Source: Bacteroidota bacterium (GTDB taxonomy: Bacteria; Bacteroidota; Ignavibacteria; Palsa-1295). From it: 64,000 nucleotides of DNA. Positions within the stretch are counted from its first letter, which is position 1, and each line of letters opens with the position of its first letter. A program made the translations under genes and the position numbers. Location of the stretch: assembly GCA_030706745.1 (NCBI GenBank), contig JAUZNX010000003.1:248001-312000 (forward strand). Reading direction: 5' to 3'. Of this stretch, positions 53,001 to 61,855 are shown in pieces. Below the pieces are notes generated by a model that made no database searches, was not told the DNA's origin, and was given only the letters and a program-made list of their open reading frames with translations.

Positions 53001-56000
53001 CAAACTCGCCTGTCACGTTCCACATTAAGTTCAAGGAGCGGCCGTAGTTGAACCGCTCGTCGACGCGATGGAAATCGGGCCGCTCGTTCGTCATGCCGCC
53101 CATAACGCGGCCAAACTCTGCAAGCTTCAACTCGGCCGCACCGGTATACGAGTAATCGGCATTGTCGTTGGCATCCAGCAGGCGCAATTCATCCCACCAG
53201 ATATCGGTAGAGAGCGAATCCCCTGTGACCGGAATCGTGTGGTCCTCGTGGTCCGCTCCCAGCACGAAATATTGCGCGTTTGTCAGCGTCGGACTTCCAA
53301 CTACTGTATAGAGCGAACCAAATACACCATCGTTCACGGGAGCCGATATGATATAATCCTTCGACTGACGTTTTGCCTTGAGCGCGGTCAGCGTGTTGAA
53401 ATCCACGTGAATATTTTGCCAGCCCCGAACGAGCGGACGCCTGTACTCATAATAGTTGTATTGGTCAGTCCCAAACCGGAAGTAGACCCACGTCCGGTTG
53501 ATCGTATCGTTGATCGAATTCAGCGGGCGGTCGGAAATTTGCGTGCCGGGGTTTTGGTCGCCGTGGACCCAAATCGCCATCGCGCGATAGTTGAAGAGAT
53601 CGTTCGGCGATGGGAAAATGCGCTGGGCTTCGCGGCGAGTCCCGATCGGTACTTTGCGGAGCATCATGTTCAGCGATTGCTCGTTGCCAAGCAGCGTCGT
53701 GGTCTGACCCGGAATGATATCGCGCTGGACATCGGGCGGACCGGTGTAATTCGTCGGCGGACCCTGGTTATCCTCAACGCTTACATAGGAAATCCGAAGT
53801 GAGGTATCTCCAATCGGATTGGACGTGCTGAGTCCGACCGGACCCCGCGTCCACTGACTTCCAACGAGCATCAATTCGTACAATTCCAGCGCGACCGGCT
53901 TCTGGACTCCATCCATCCAAAAACGGTAATACGATATATTGCTGAAGGTTGTATCTTGGGTGCCTATGATACGTTTGAAATCCGCCAGCGGGATGCGAAG
54001 CTGATACCATGTATTATTGGTATTCCCGATCTGAAACGTATTTTGCGTCATGTCCAGCGGGATCTCATATTCGTAGTACGAATTATCAAGATTGACCGCA
54101 CCGTTACCATCGAGATCTTCGTTGTCGGGTTTCAGTCCGGCCTGAGCATCCGTCGAGTTGCCTTCCTGGCCATTGATATGGTCACAATCAGAGCCATAAT
54201 CATCATTGTTCGGATCGGCCGGATTCCAAGGCGTGATATTCAGACTTTGGAACTTAGCCTGTTCTGCGGCATCATCCATGCCGTCCAACCCGAGGTCTTC
54301 ATTGGGATCGTAGCGCCCGCTATTGTTGATATCTTCGTTATCGAGCCGCCCGTTGGGAATAACATCTTCGGAAACACGACCGATGTCGAGACGAAGTTTT
54401 GCGTTCGGCCTGTCGATGTCATCGAGGTTATCGACCTTGATCCATACCTGAATGGCATCGGTGTTGGTTGCGGCGACATTCAGACCCGGTGCATACTGCA
54501 CCATCCCACCCCATTTGTCGGGATTCGGGACATTGGAGGGATTCGGGTTGTAAATGCCAGGCCGCGTTGGATCGAAGGAAATATTCATCGTCTGCGCAGT
54601 GGTACCCGGCGCAACGCTCTTATTCGGCTTGATATCGGTGATAGCTGGAAACTGCGCAGGCCAGCACCAGGTCATTTTTCCCTTGATCCGGTTGATGGGG
54701 TTCGACCAATAGTTGGTGTCCGTGCCGGGATACTTCGCAATCATGGCACTATCGGCCGGTTGCGATGATGGGTGCCAGCGGCCATAGTTCGTATAGAGCG
54801 GGAATTCGTTGAGACCGCCTTCGAAATCATCGAGATACGCGATCGACGCGCCATTGTCGACCGCCATCGGCGATTTCTCCGTGTTGGGATTCGGCAGCGA
54901 AATCGCCGCATCGGCCTTGACGCTTAACTCCGATTTATCCTTGAGATTAAAGATTGGCAGTGCATTCAGTGCGTCCGTGATCATCGGCATATCGAACTTG
55001 TACCCGGCATCGAATCCCCAGATCCAGTTCGATAGCGGTTCCTCGCCTTGCCGCGTCTTGAGCGTCGGCAAGTGCATCGAGTAGTTCATAAACGTCGTCC
55101 CGATCGAGCCGCGCATGACATTCGAGGCATCGATCAGCGGGACCTCGGCGCGGAAGCCGAGTACGTTCTTTGTCGCGTTCGTAAAAATATCATGTACGTC
55201 ATACTCGACGTTCAAGGCGCTCGCGCCGGTCACGTAATCCGGGTTCAGGATCGTCACCGTGCCACTGGCATAATCGACGCGGTAGTCCTTGCCCTCCGTA
55301 AGCTGCGTGGCGCCGCTCGTGACCTTTACGCTTCCTTCGACGAGATTAAATGCATTCAGCACGAGCGTGGACGATACACCGCCACTAAACTTAATATTGA
55401 TTGAAGTCTGCTTCGTCTCGGTATTCCGTAGTCTTTCCTGCTCGGTATTGTAAATCTCCGGTATATAGAAATTGGAATCGGGCTTGAACTTCACAGGGTC
55501 GAGCGTCTTCTGCACATCATTGAATCTCTTCATGTGTTCGCCGAACGGCTCGATATACGGAAAAACAAGCGTGCCGCTTTTGGGATCAATGATGAAGTCA
55601 TCCTTCACAAATTGCTGACCAAAATCGGTAAGGCCGTCTGGCGTTGGATCACTCTGTCCCGAGCTGTTGCTATAGCGATCGAGTCCAAGGATCGAGATCG
55701 CCTTCATTTGTTTTTTGAATGGCGGCTTGCCTGCGGTCTGAATATACTCGTCCTGTCCACCGCGCGGGTTTTGGTACAGGATTCGTAGCGAGAAGTCTTT
55801 ATCGGTGAATGCCTGACCACCCATGTAGTAGGTGTTCTTAACGACGTTCTTCCATGCAGCAAAAGTCGGGTTCTTAAATGTCGCCCTCGGCTTGAGAAGT
55901 TTTAAAACGATCGGGCCCTGACCACCGACCGCAGCCTCGCCATACCGGTCAAACGGTGCATTGTTCTTGTAAACTGGAAAACTGACTGCGAGCGCAAACT

Positions 56001-57501
56001 GCTGGTCATCAGGCTCCTGATTGAGAATAAGAATACCGGTATACGGGTCGTAAGTATAACGGGTCGAATCCATTTTGAGCCAATAGCCCGCTTGGACAAC
56101 GTCGTTGCTGCCTTGCGCGGACATGTTACGATACGAAGGTGCATAACCACTACCCTCAAGCGGCAGATTGTACCAAGCCACCGCCGTCGTCGCATGGTCA
56201 TTTGTTTGCTGGTTGGTCTGCACCCAAACTTCGATCCGACCAGAACTTAACCCGTCTGGAATATACTCTCCGCCGCCTTTAGTAATAAAGCCAGGATCGC
56301 GCGGTATGGCAGCACAATACGGCTCATAGTACTTGATATATGCCGTGTCGAGCCAGAAGCGATTGCGGCGGTATTCCCATGGCTTGATCACATGTTCCAC
56401 AGCCGTGCCGGCCCCGCCGCCGAACGAGCGATTTTGTCGCTCGCCTTTCTTTTGCGCGGCAAGCGCCGTGACATAGACCGGACCAAAGCGTGTGACTGCC
56501 TTCAGACCGAAGAGATCGTTTTGGATTCCGATGTATTTCGAGGGCGTGTTGAAGGTAACGTTACCGGCATCGAAGGTCTGGAGGATCTCATCTGGATAGC
56601 CGACGTAATTGAACTTGAGCAGATTATCGAACTGGAACATCCGGTCCGAACCCCAGTCGGCGCCGATCTTGAGCTTATCGCCTATGGTACCGTTGGTCGA
56701 CACGTTAATCTCTTGCTTGAAATCAAGTCCGGTCTCCGAGCCGTAGAAATTCGTGCCGGTAGTCGCGTACGTCTGCTGATCGCGATAGGCCAGATGGATG
56801 GCGACATCGCCGTTGACTCTGAGATTGATCGAGGGCCGTCCGAAAATGGTCGGTACGATCGAAGGCGGGATTGGAATCGAGATATTGCCGTAATCACCGA
56901 GGATACCGGTGGACGCTTCGACGGATTTACCTGTGTCGAGTTGATGGTGCAGCGTCTTCTCGAATCCGGCCGTGATGGAATTCTCCTGTGACTTGCGAAG
57001 GTAATCCTCGAAGCTATAACTCGATGGAATGCGGACATCGCTGCCCAAAAATACATCCCGCTGAGTGACATTGCCGCTGGAATCGTATTCCGTTTTGCGC
57101 GTGACCTCCGGCTTGAGGAAGCCGGGTGGTACCAGCGGTTCTTCCGTGACGACTGGGGAAGGCTGCTCGGGCAAAGGAGGTGCCGTTACCGGATAGCCCT
57201 TGGTCGTGTCCTTGCCAAAAAGTTGATTGAACAGGTTCGAGACCTTGTGCGAGAGCGAATCGTACTTCTGCTCGAAGATGCTTTTGCTGGTGTCCTGCGG
57301 ATTCGACGTATCGACAACTCCGGGTGTCGCTCTCTCCTTTTGCGTTTCCTTGGCCCGTTTGCACGCACTGAGCCCCAACATCGAGACGAGCACCAGCACC
57401 ACCGCATAATGCGGCGCGGCGAAGTCCCTTCCGAAAAAGCGCGCGAGCGAAGTGTGTCGTACCAAAAACGATCGACCCGATGCTAATTCAAAAACCGTCA
57501 C
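50086..57501 (-). CDS. sprA: T9SS translocon protein SprA
   Basis: 2471 aa, the size of SprA, the very large outer-membrane barrel that forms the type IX secretion channel. The GTG at 57501 gives an N-terminus with a hydrophobic stretch ending LSAC (Cys47), a possible lipobox. Recognisable parts are a proline-rich linker (about 105-130), barrel blocks with PSSYSFEDYLRKSQ, a plug-like central region with GRWHPSSQPAD (about 900) and an Asp-rich segment (NEDINNSGRYDPNEDLG, about 1060). A low-complexity Arg/Gly/Glu stretch (RGRGRERGE, about 1880) interrupts the C-terminal half. The last residues (ITAGIDMRLKIM) end the barrel. It serves the five sorting-domain proteins of this window. Confidence 0.93.
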   Translation of the reverse strand: MTVFELASGRSFLVRHTSLARFFGRDFAAPHYAVVLVLVSMLGLSACKRAKETQKERATPGVVDTSNPQDTSKSIFEQKYDSLSHKVSNLFNQLFGKDTTKGYPVTAPPLPEQPSPVVTEEPLVPPGFLKPEVTRKTEYDSSGNVTQRDVFLGSDVRIPSSYSFEDYLRKSQENSITAGFEKTLHHQLDTGKSVEASTGILGDYGNISIPIPPSIVPTIFGRPSINLRVNGDVAIHLAYRDQQTYATTGTNFYGSETGLDFKQEINVSTNGTIGDKLKIGADWGSDRMFQFDNLLKFNYVGYPDEILQTFDAGNVTFNTPSKYIGIQNDLFGLKAVTRFGPVYVTALAAQKKGERQNRSFGGGAGTAVEHVIKPWEYRRNRFWLDTAYIKYYEPYCAAIPRDPGFITKGGGEYIPDGLSSGRIEVWVQTNQQTNDHATTAVAWYNLPLEGSGYAPSYRNMSAQGSNDVVQAGYWLKMDSTRYTYDPYTGILILNQEPDDQQFALAVSFPVYKNNAPFDRYGEAAVGGQGPIVLKLLKPRATFKNPTFAAWKNVVKNTYYMGGQAFTDKDFSLRILYQNPRGGQDEYIQTAGKPPFKKQMKAISILGLDRYSNSSGQSDPTPDGLTDFGQQFVKDDFIIDPKSGTLVFPYIEPFGEHMKRFNDVQKTLDPVKFKPDSNFYIPEIYNTEQERLRNTETKQTSINIKFSGGVSSTLVLNAFNLVEGSVKVTSGATQLTEGKDYRVDYASGTVTILNPDYVTGASALNVEYDVHDIFTNATKNVLGFRAEVPLIDASNVMRGSIGTTFMNYSMHLPTLKTRQGEEPLSNWIWGFDAGYKFDMPMITDALNALPIFNLKDKSELSVKADAAISLPNPNTEKSPMAVDNGASIAYLDDFEGGLNEFPLYTNYGRWHPSSQPADSAMIAKYPGTDTNYWSNPINRIKGKMTWCWPAQFPAITDIKPNKSVAPGTTAQTMNISFDPTRPGIYNPNPSNVPNPDKWGGMVQYAPGLNVAATNTDAIQVWIKVDNLDDIDRPNAKLRLDIGRVSEDVIPNGRLDNEDINNSGRYDPNEDLGLDGMDDAAEQAKFQSLNITPWNPADPNNDDYGSDCDHINGQEGNSTDAQAGLKPDNEDLDGNGAVNLDNSYYEYEIPLDMTQNTFQIGNTNNTWYQLRIPLADFKRIIGTQDTTFSNISYYRFWMDGVQKPVALELYELMLVGSQWTRGPVGLSTSNPIGDTSLRISYVSVEDNQGPPTNYTGPPDVQRDIIPGQTTTLLGNEQSLNMMLRKVPIGTRREAQRIFPSPNDLFNYRAMAIWVHGDQNPGTQISDRPLNSINDTINRTWVYFRFGTDQYNYYEYRRPLVRGWQNIHVDFNTLTALKAKRQSKDYIISAPVNDGVFGSLYTVVGSPTLTNAQYFVLGADHEDHTIPVTGDSLSTDIWWDELRLLDANDNADYSYTGAAELKLAEFGRVMGGMTNERPDFHRVDERFNYGRSLNLMWNVTGEFAMQKVLPKWMEDRGSKLPITISHAESVVRPKYIANTDINLSTTVAALQADAASNPALAASDLATADSLQLNNETLQVKNSFGASDIALRFPGSFFLIPGFVNRLNFGFGYGESFLRSPQYEYDRTWSWTGSARYSLPPLPQWGVSPFSWLIGGNTILVGPYSQWKITPLPTQVSFAISATRGRDHSLNRLSTLSFPSDLSDAEAIQEILNSRVPLINRVFYATRGMQINWKPFEGGMLSPAFDYSLDVSSNLVPLETRAQLNGAVHYDANGNIISADYDSVYYYQRSVQDIMRDIFFKDGQLARPGVDFNASQKVHMGTQPRLPGLFGLEKLLKPVFDYRVEYRWLNTQTNLQNAKQGAWNNTITTGIELNVRDLGMMIFGKPIGEEQGGIRGRGRERGELGVLPEEFHGRSGEERESPGAPPNQQPRNPVERGEQMRIQSPGNPLGRKLHILDTMKHEQPGISIDMAGKIHTPGMGTEGEKGGEFAVDTILTPEAPVLEVPEVAETPSITVKGLLQALVQKPLFDWNGTRFNFTQTNLSLNNALAGDNSGITNFLARGVFSPEDDQNGPSRAYQLGLITDPSGRLLFHWQNHFPFLWYSVRPGLRQGDPFGGSVDVTDAFTETNNFELATSRPLWNGASINLNWKLSFGYDERDALHINNLGDPNLLYQIKSGDVTRTFFSIPPLPFIGESALQSGILNVGVKYRQAVEALGWTVANAHDSLPPDVHNRIERDAFMQGFETLPFFSSVLREFLPRVNYSFSWSGLEKFPLFWFADHASVRNAYNGTYKRSFRQDPGDSLNLTSLQTVVYGFRPLIAFDMSWDKIWNGQLTTSLNYDTQTEWAADYASTRITKRLSTTFGINAHYTRAGGLSIPFLKLNLKNQFGAQFMFSQTISSDDYYNFWTIESNPAGTSNGGITKTTIEPRISYTISSQVSVEGFYHYERTTPASSGLISPPTRLITAGIDMRLKIM

Positions 57502-57886
57502 TGCAGTCGCAATGACGCCAATTCAAAATGATCTAAACAGTTACAAGGAGTCGATAGCGTCGTCTGTTAGTGTATGGATTCGGGGAAAGCGGATGATCGA
57601 AAAGCCGCGAGTTCCGGCGGTGAACCAAAAGCCATGAAAGAACTACGAGAGGAAATTCATGCTGTTTCAACAGGTCGCATTTGCGGGTTGTTCCAAATTA
57701 CGGGATTTTGAGTGTGACCCAGGTACGGGAAAGGGCCTTCATGGCCATCTTTTGCCAAGATATTGAACTCAATCGGCTATCGATGGGTTACGTGCGCCGC
57801 TACAACCACGGTTGTGGTAGCATCGCAATCGGGCAGGTCGCGGTGTTCATAATCAATCACAGCGTAAAAGCCACTTCTATCGATAC
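57502..57886. other. Intergenic region between sprA and rpsL
   Basis: 385 bp with no credible gene. It must contain the divergent promoters of sprA and the rpsL operon. Small dyads GGCC/GGCC (57752-57765) and ACCAC/GTGGT (57805-57818) lie in the rpsL leader. No TAnnTTTG box with a proper -33 was found. Confidence 0.4.
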
Positions 57887-58258
57887 ATGCCGACAATTAA
57901 TCAGTTAGTCCGATTGGGCCGCCAGGAGCTGACATTCAAGTCCAAGTCTCCCGCCCTGAAGAACAGCCCGCAACGCCGAGGCGTCTGCACCCGAGTTTAC
58001 ACGACAACACCGAAAAAGCCAAATTCGGCGTTGCGCAAGGTTGCGCGCGTCAAGCTTTCGAACGGCATGGAAGTCTCGGCCTACATTCCGGGAGAAGGGC
58101 ACAACCTTCAGGAGCATTCAATCGTCATGATCCGTGGCGGCCGCGTCAAGGATTTACCGGGCGTTCGGTACCATATTATTCGTGGCACGCTGGACACCCA
58201 GGGCGTCCAAAATCGCAAGCAGGCACGCTCGAAATACGGCGCGAAAAGGCCTAAGTAA
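57887..58258 (+). CDS. rpsL: 30S ribosomal protein S12
   Basis: 123 aa. Motifs [47 protein letters not shown] and [14 protein letters not shown] are diagnostic. Lys43 of the [11 protein letters not shown] loop is present, the streptomycin-sensitive residue. The protein sits in the decoding centre of the small subunit. It is the first gene of a short rpsL-rpsG operon. Confidence 0.98.
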   Translation: MPTINQLVRLGRQELTFKSKSPALKNSPQRRGVCTRVYTTTPKKPNSALRKVARVKLSNGMEVSAYIPGEGHNLQEHSIVMIRGGRVKDLPGVRYHIIRGTLDTQGVQNRKQARSKYGAKRPK

Positions 58259-58265
58259 GTGTTCA

Positions 58266-58338
58266 AGTACTAAGCGCTAAGATGCTTAGTATAAACAAGG
58301 TAACGGTTTTATCTGGATCTTCATCGGCAACGATGAAG
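58266..58338 (+). promoter_or_regulatory. Structured rpsL-rpsG intercistronic region (candidate S7 site)
   Basis: In the 143-nt gap, TACTAAGC/GCTTAGTA (58267-58290) and CTTCATCG/CGATGAAG with a GCAA tetraloop (58319-58338) form two stems. In Escherichia coli the S12-S7 intercistronic RNA is the target by which S7 controls its own operon. Whether these hairpins do the same is inference. Confidence 0.4.
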
Positions 58339-58401
58339 AGGTGGTTGAAGGCAAGCAGGGGTTATCCCCGGCGTCCGATCAACTCAAACACATAACGAGA
58401 C

Positions 58402-58869
58402 ATGAGAAAACATAAAGCTGAGATTCGTCCGCGTGTCGCGGACCCAAAATATAACGACACACTGGTTTCGCAGTTCATCAACTCCTTGATGCTTGGCGGA
58501 AGAAAGTCCACAGCACAGCGCATCATGTATGATGCGATGGAGATCGCCCAGGAACGCACCGGCCAGCCGGGACTCGATATTTTCAAGAAAGCGATGACGA
58601 ATGCTGCACCTCTGATCGAGGTCCGCTCGCGTCGCGTTGGTGGCGCAACCTATCAGGTGCCGACAGAAGTCCGTACCGAACGCCGGACCGCCCTGGCAAT
58701 TCGCTGGCTCATCAACTATAGCCGCGCCCGCGGTGAGAAGTCCATGGCGCAGCGCCTCGCCGGTGAGTTGGTCGCAGCCTCGAACAACGAAGGTACCACC
58801 GTCAAGAAGCGTGATGACACCCACCGTATGGCCGAAGCCAATAAAGCATTCGCGCATTTCCGGTTCTAA
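58402..58869 (+). CDS. rpsG: 30S ribosomal protein S7
   Basis: 155 aa, normal length. It starts the assembly of the 30S head and contacts the E-site tRNA. Sequence landmarks: RPRVADPKYNDTLVSQFINS, MLGGRKSTAQRIMYDAM, YQVPTEVRTERRTALAIRWL and KKRDDTHRMAEANKAFAHFRF. It is followed 20 bp later by a strong terminator rather than fusA. Confidence 0.98.
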   Translation: MRKHKAEIRPRVADPKYNDTLVSQFINSLMLGGRKSTAQRIMYDAMEIAQERTGQPGLDIFKKAMTNAAPLIEVRSRRVGGATYQVPTEVRTERRTALAIRWLINYSRARGEKSMAQRLAGELVAASNNEGTTVKKRDDTHRMAEANKAFAHFRF

Positions 58870-58889
58870 GATACCCTGAATTCAGTCGG

Positions 58890-58921
58890 CAAATGGGACC
58901 TATGGTCCCATTTGTCGTTTT
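58890..58921 (+). terminator. Rho-independent terminator after rpsG
   Basis: CAAATGGGACC (58890-58900) and its exact complement (58904-58914) form an 11-bp stem with a TAT loop, followed by TCGTTTT. Confidence 0.88.
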
Positions 58922-58974
58922 GGATTCTCCACCATCCGCACAAACCGGCCCAGTATCTCGTTCCGTTGTTTTCC

Positions 58975-60432
58975 ATGGAGCAACTTCTCCTCATCGGCGC
59001 GGGCCTCCTATTGGCCAGCATAATCGTCAGCCGCGCGAGTTCGCGGCTCGGCGTGCCGGCCCTGATTGTATTTCTCGCAATCGGAATTATTGCGGGCCAG
59101 TTGGGGCTTGGCTCCATCGCGACCCAATACCCCCAAGCGATCCAGTTAGTCGCGGTCATCGCGCTCGTGAACATTCTCTTCAGTGGCGGACTGGATACGG
59201 CGTGGTCAGATTTGAGACCGGTGCTGGCGCGCGGGCTACTGCTTGCGACGATTGGCCTTATCATCAATGCGATTCTGGTCGCAGTGGTGATGCGGTATCT
59301 TCTTTCGATGTCCTGGCCGGAGGGGCTGCTGTTTGGAAGTATTATCGGTTGCACCGATGCGGCTGCCGTATTCGGGATTCTTCGATCGCGTAGGATGGTG
59401 CTCCGATCGGGCCTGGGCGCAATGGCCGAACTGGAATCTGCCAGCAACGATCCAATGGCGGTCTTTCTCGCGATCGCGTTTATCGAGATCATCAAAACAC
59501 CGGGAGCTTCGATCGTCCAGATCATCCCCATGTTCTTTGTCCAAATGGGATTGGGCACCGTGATCGGAATCGCAATGGGTTTCGTAATCCCATGGGCGAT
59601 CAACGTGCTGAACCTCGCGGAGGAAGGCCTCTATCCCCCTCTTTCGTTAGGACTTGCCGTCTTGACCTACGCAATCGCAGCCGTGCTTGGTGGCAGTGGT
59701 TTCCTCGCGGCGTATGTCGCAGGCGTCATGATGAACACGCGACGTTACTTCCACAAACGGAGCATCGCCAGATTTCATGCTGGTTTTACCTGGTTGATGC
59801 AAATCGTGATGTTCGTGACACTTGGCCTGCTGCTGAAACCCTGTGGACTCGGTGGTCTGGTTGCACCCGGCGTACTGATCAGTGTATTTCTCATCTTTGC
59901 CGCACGTCCGCTCAGCGTGTTTATCACGCTGGCGTTCTCCGGGCTGACTTGGCGCGAGAAACTGATGGCCTCCTGGCTGGGTCTTCGCGGCGCGGTGCCG
60001 ATTATTCTTGCTACGATAACGCTGTATTCCGGTATCACGCAGGCGACGGTAATCTTCAATCTTGTCTTCTTTGTCGTGTTGCTTTCGGTGCTCGTGCAAG
60101 GGACGACCCTCACGCCGGTTGCGCGTTGGCTTGGTGTGTTTTTGCCGATGACGGAGAAGCACCTGCATCGAATCCATTCCGGCGCGTTGCTAACGGATAA
60201 TAGCAGACTGGAAGAGATCATTGTCCCCGAAGGCTCACCATTGGTTGGCAGGAGCGTAATGTCACTCGGCCTTTCGGAGGAGTCGCTCGTCATGCTGATC
60301 CATCGCGATGGCGTGACACTCGTGCCTACGGGCCGCACAACGATAAGCGGTGGTGATGTGCTGGTACTTTTGGCTAAGCAGGAAGATCTCGAACGAGTTT
60401 GTTCTCTCAGCAGTTATTCAGACTCAAGATGA
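58975..60432 (+). CDS. K+/H+ (Na+/H+) antiporter, CPA1/NhaP2 type, with TrkA-C domain
   Basis: 485 aa. The frame is open back to 58912, but that TTG lies in the rpsG terminator; the ATG at 58975 is chosen. About twelve membrane helices contain SNDPMAVFLAI (the ND pair of the ion site) and GGSGFLAAYVAGVMM. Residues 400-485 form a TrkA-C/RCK-C domain (EIIVPEGSPLVGRSVMSL...GDVLVLLAKQEDLERV), as in NhaP2/CvrA, which exports K+ for osmotic and pH control. The stop overlaps the next gene's ATG by 4 bp. Confidence 0.9.
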   Translation: MEQLLLIGAGLLLASIIVSRASSRLGVPALIVFLAIGIIAGQLGLGSIATQYPQAIQLVAVIALVNILFSGGLDTAWSDLRPVLARGLLLATIGLIINAILVAVVMRYLLSMSWPEGLLFGSIIGCTDAAAVFGILRSRRMVLRSGLGAMAELESASNDPMAVFLAIAFIEIIKTPGASIVQIIPMFFVQMGLGTVIGIAMGFVIPWAINVLNLAEEGLYPPLSLGLAVLTYAIAAVLGGSGFLAAYVAGVMMNTRRYFHKRSIARFHAGFTWLMQIVMFVTLGLLLKPCGLGGLVAPGVLISVFLIFAARPLSVFITLAFSGLTWREKLMASWLGLRGAVPIILATITLYSGITQATVIFNLVFFVVLLSVLVQGTTLTPVARWLGVFLPMTEKHLHRIHSGALLTDNSRLEEIIVPEGSPLVGRSVMSLGLSEESLVMLIHRDGVTLVPTGRTTISGGDVLVLLAKQEDLERVCSLSSYSDSR

Positions 60433-61265
60433 TTCGCTTAATTGCACTTCTTCTGATCTTGATGCCCGTTGCGTCCTCTGCGCAAACTGACAGTAATTCT
60501 CTTAACTTGTTTAGGAAGACTTTTATCCTTGGCATTAGGGTGTCTGGACAATTCCAACACTGGGAGCCATCTCTATTCCGCAGCTACTATGCAGACTTTG
60601 ACGGTAGCGTGTCGATCCCTGGCTCTGATTCGCTCCATTGCCACCTCTCGCAGGACTCACTCTCTTACTCGGAATGGTACCCTAAGGACCTATCGAAAAT
60701 GGGGAAGATTGATTTGCGAATCCTGTTCGACTCTGTTCCAAAACATATTTCAAAACTCCAACTACAGGCCCACACTTGGTTGTACTATGGATCTACCGGT
60801 ACTGAAGACTGGAACTGGATCGTCGATCTTCGCGACCTGTATTTTGATTCCGCAAATATTTACCTACGTGACTCGTTCCTAACTCAACACGTCGATTATC
60901 TGTATTATGAGGATTTCTACAGCGACAATCTTCCACACCAAGATTGGTCCGAGACGTTAAGGCTTGCTTCTTCCGTTGATCTCTCTGGGATCATTCACTC
61001 GACGCATCTGAGCAACTCTGCGGCAGTTGCAATCCCAATTGGCCGACATGGAATCAGCTTTGCATTTGAGAATGGAATCTTGCAATGCGTTATTGACCCA
61101 TCAGATCGACCGCGACGCTGTGAATTGTTTTCTGTACTCGGAGCGAGGTTATGCCTTACTACCACTGCACCACACCAACATTCCATCCCGATTCCTCACC
61201 TCAATGCCGGTCTTTATTTTCTTCGCCTCGACGAACAGGTGACCAAGTTTTGTATTGCAGAATAG
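60429..61265 (+). CDS. Secreted protein with T9SS-like C-terminal domain
   Basis: 278 aa. The signal peptide is MIRLIALLLILMPVASSAQ. Residues 25-200 are a beta-rich domain I do not recognise (VSGQFQHWEPSLFRSYY...). The last 55 residues (CELFSVLGARLCLTTTAPH...LNAGLYFLRLDEQVTKFCIAE) follow the T9SS sorting-domain pattern (G-A-R, LNAGLYFLR) but lack a PNP motif. The ATG overlaps the antiporter stop (ATGA), an odd partner for a secreted protein. Confidence 0.75.
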   Translation: MIRLIALLLILMPVASSAQTDSNSLNLFRKTFILGIRVSGQFQHWEPSLFRSYYADFDGSVSIPGSDSLHCHLSQDSLSYSEWYPKDLSKMGKIDLRILFDSVPKHISKLQLQAHTWLYYGSTGTEDWNWIVDLRDLYFDSANIYLRDSFLTQHVDYLYYEDFYSDNLPHQDWSETLRLASSVDLSGIIHSTHLSNSAAVAIPIGRHGISFAFENGILQCVIDPSDRPRRCELFSVLGARLCLTTTAPHQHSIPIPHLNAGLYFLRLDEQVTKFCIAE

Positions 61266-61268
61266 TTC

Positions 61269-61850
61269 TTACCTTCTTGGCAGCTCGTTGAGATCGATCT
61301 GCTGTGTGCTCGCGGGCGTGTTGCAGGCTTCGGGGCCGTTGTCGATCAAGCCGTAGGTAACGCTAATCGTCGGACGCAGGGTGTGAATTTCTGTTGAGTC
61401 AGGGGTGGATGCTTGAATCCCATAGTATGCTTTATCCATGCTCGGGATCGAATCCGATGGATTATTCAAATTTGGGTAGTGATAGATCGCACTCGAATCG
61501 CGAGTCGGCGATGGGGTTCGGAACAAGACCATCTGGCCGGCCGGAACGTGTTTCGTAATATCGAAGCCGGCGAGATAGCCCTGATTTGAATATCGAAAAC
61601 TCAGTGTGAAATCGTCGTCCGCAGTACCATTATTCCTGATCCCGAACGTATAGATCGGGAAGTAGGCGGAGTCGGCATTCAATCCCGTGACGTGACTTGT
61701 GAACACATCCAGATCGCGACCGTAGGTCTCTTGAAAAGCACTATCGACCAAAATTGGCTGCGAATCCTTATGTCCGGGTTCACAGCATGAGGCAAGCCAT
61801 ACGCTCAGGCAGGCAACGGGAAGGAGAAGGATACGCGGCATAATCATCAA
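61269..61850 (-). CDS. Lipoprotein of unknown function
   Basis: 193 aa. Signal peptide with lipobox WLASC (Cys22); the real start may be the second or third Met (61847 or 61841). The mature part is a beta-sandwich-like domain (VTGLNADSAYFPIYTFGIRNNG, FTLSFRYSNQGYLAGFDITKHV) of the type seen in periplasmic CARDB-like proteins. It is 5 bases downstream of the LptF gene on the same strand, so the two are likely co-expressed. Confidence 0.75.
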   Translation of the reverse strand: MMIMPRILLLPVACLSVWLASCCEPGHKDSQPILVDSAFQETYGRDLDVFTSHVTGLNADSAYFPIYTFGIRNNGTADDDFTLSFRYSNQGYLAGFDITKHVPAGQMVLFRTPSPTRDSSAIYHYPNLNNPSDSIPSMDKAYYGIQASTPDSTEIHTLRPTISVTYGLIDNGPEACNTPASTQQIDLNELPRR

Positions 61851-61855
61851 TGAGA

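Noticed and set aside
57681-57908. 75-aa ORF ahead of rpsL
   Set aside because: It overlaps the rpsL start, contains the leader dyads and has no family features.
58912-58974. TTG start for the antiporter within the rpsG terminator
   Set aside because: The codon lies in the terminator stem; the ATG at 58975 begins directly at the first membrane helix.
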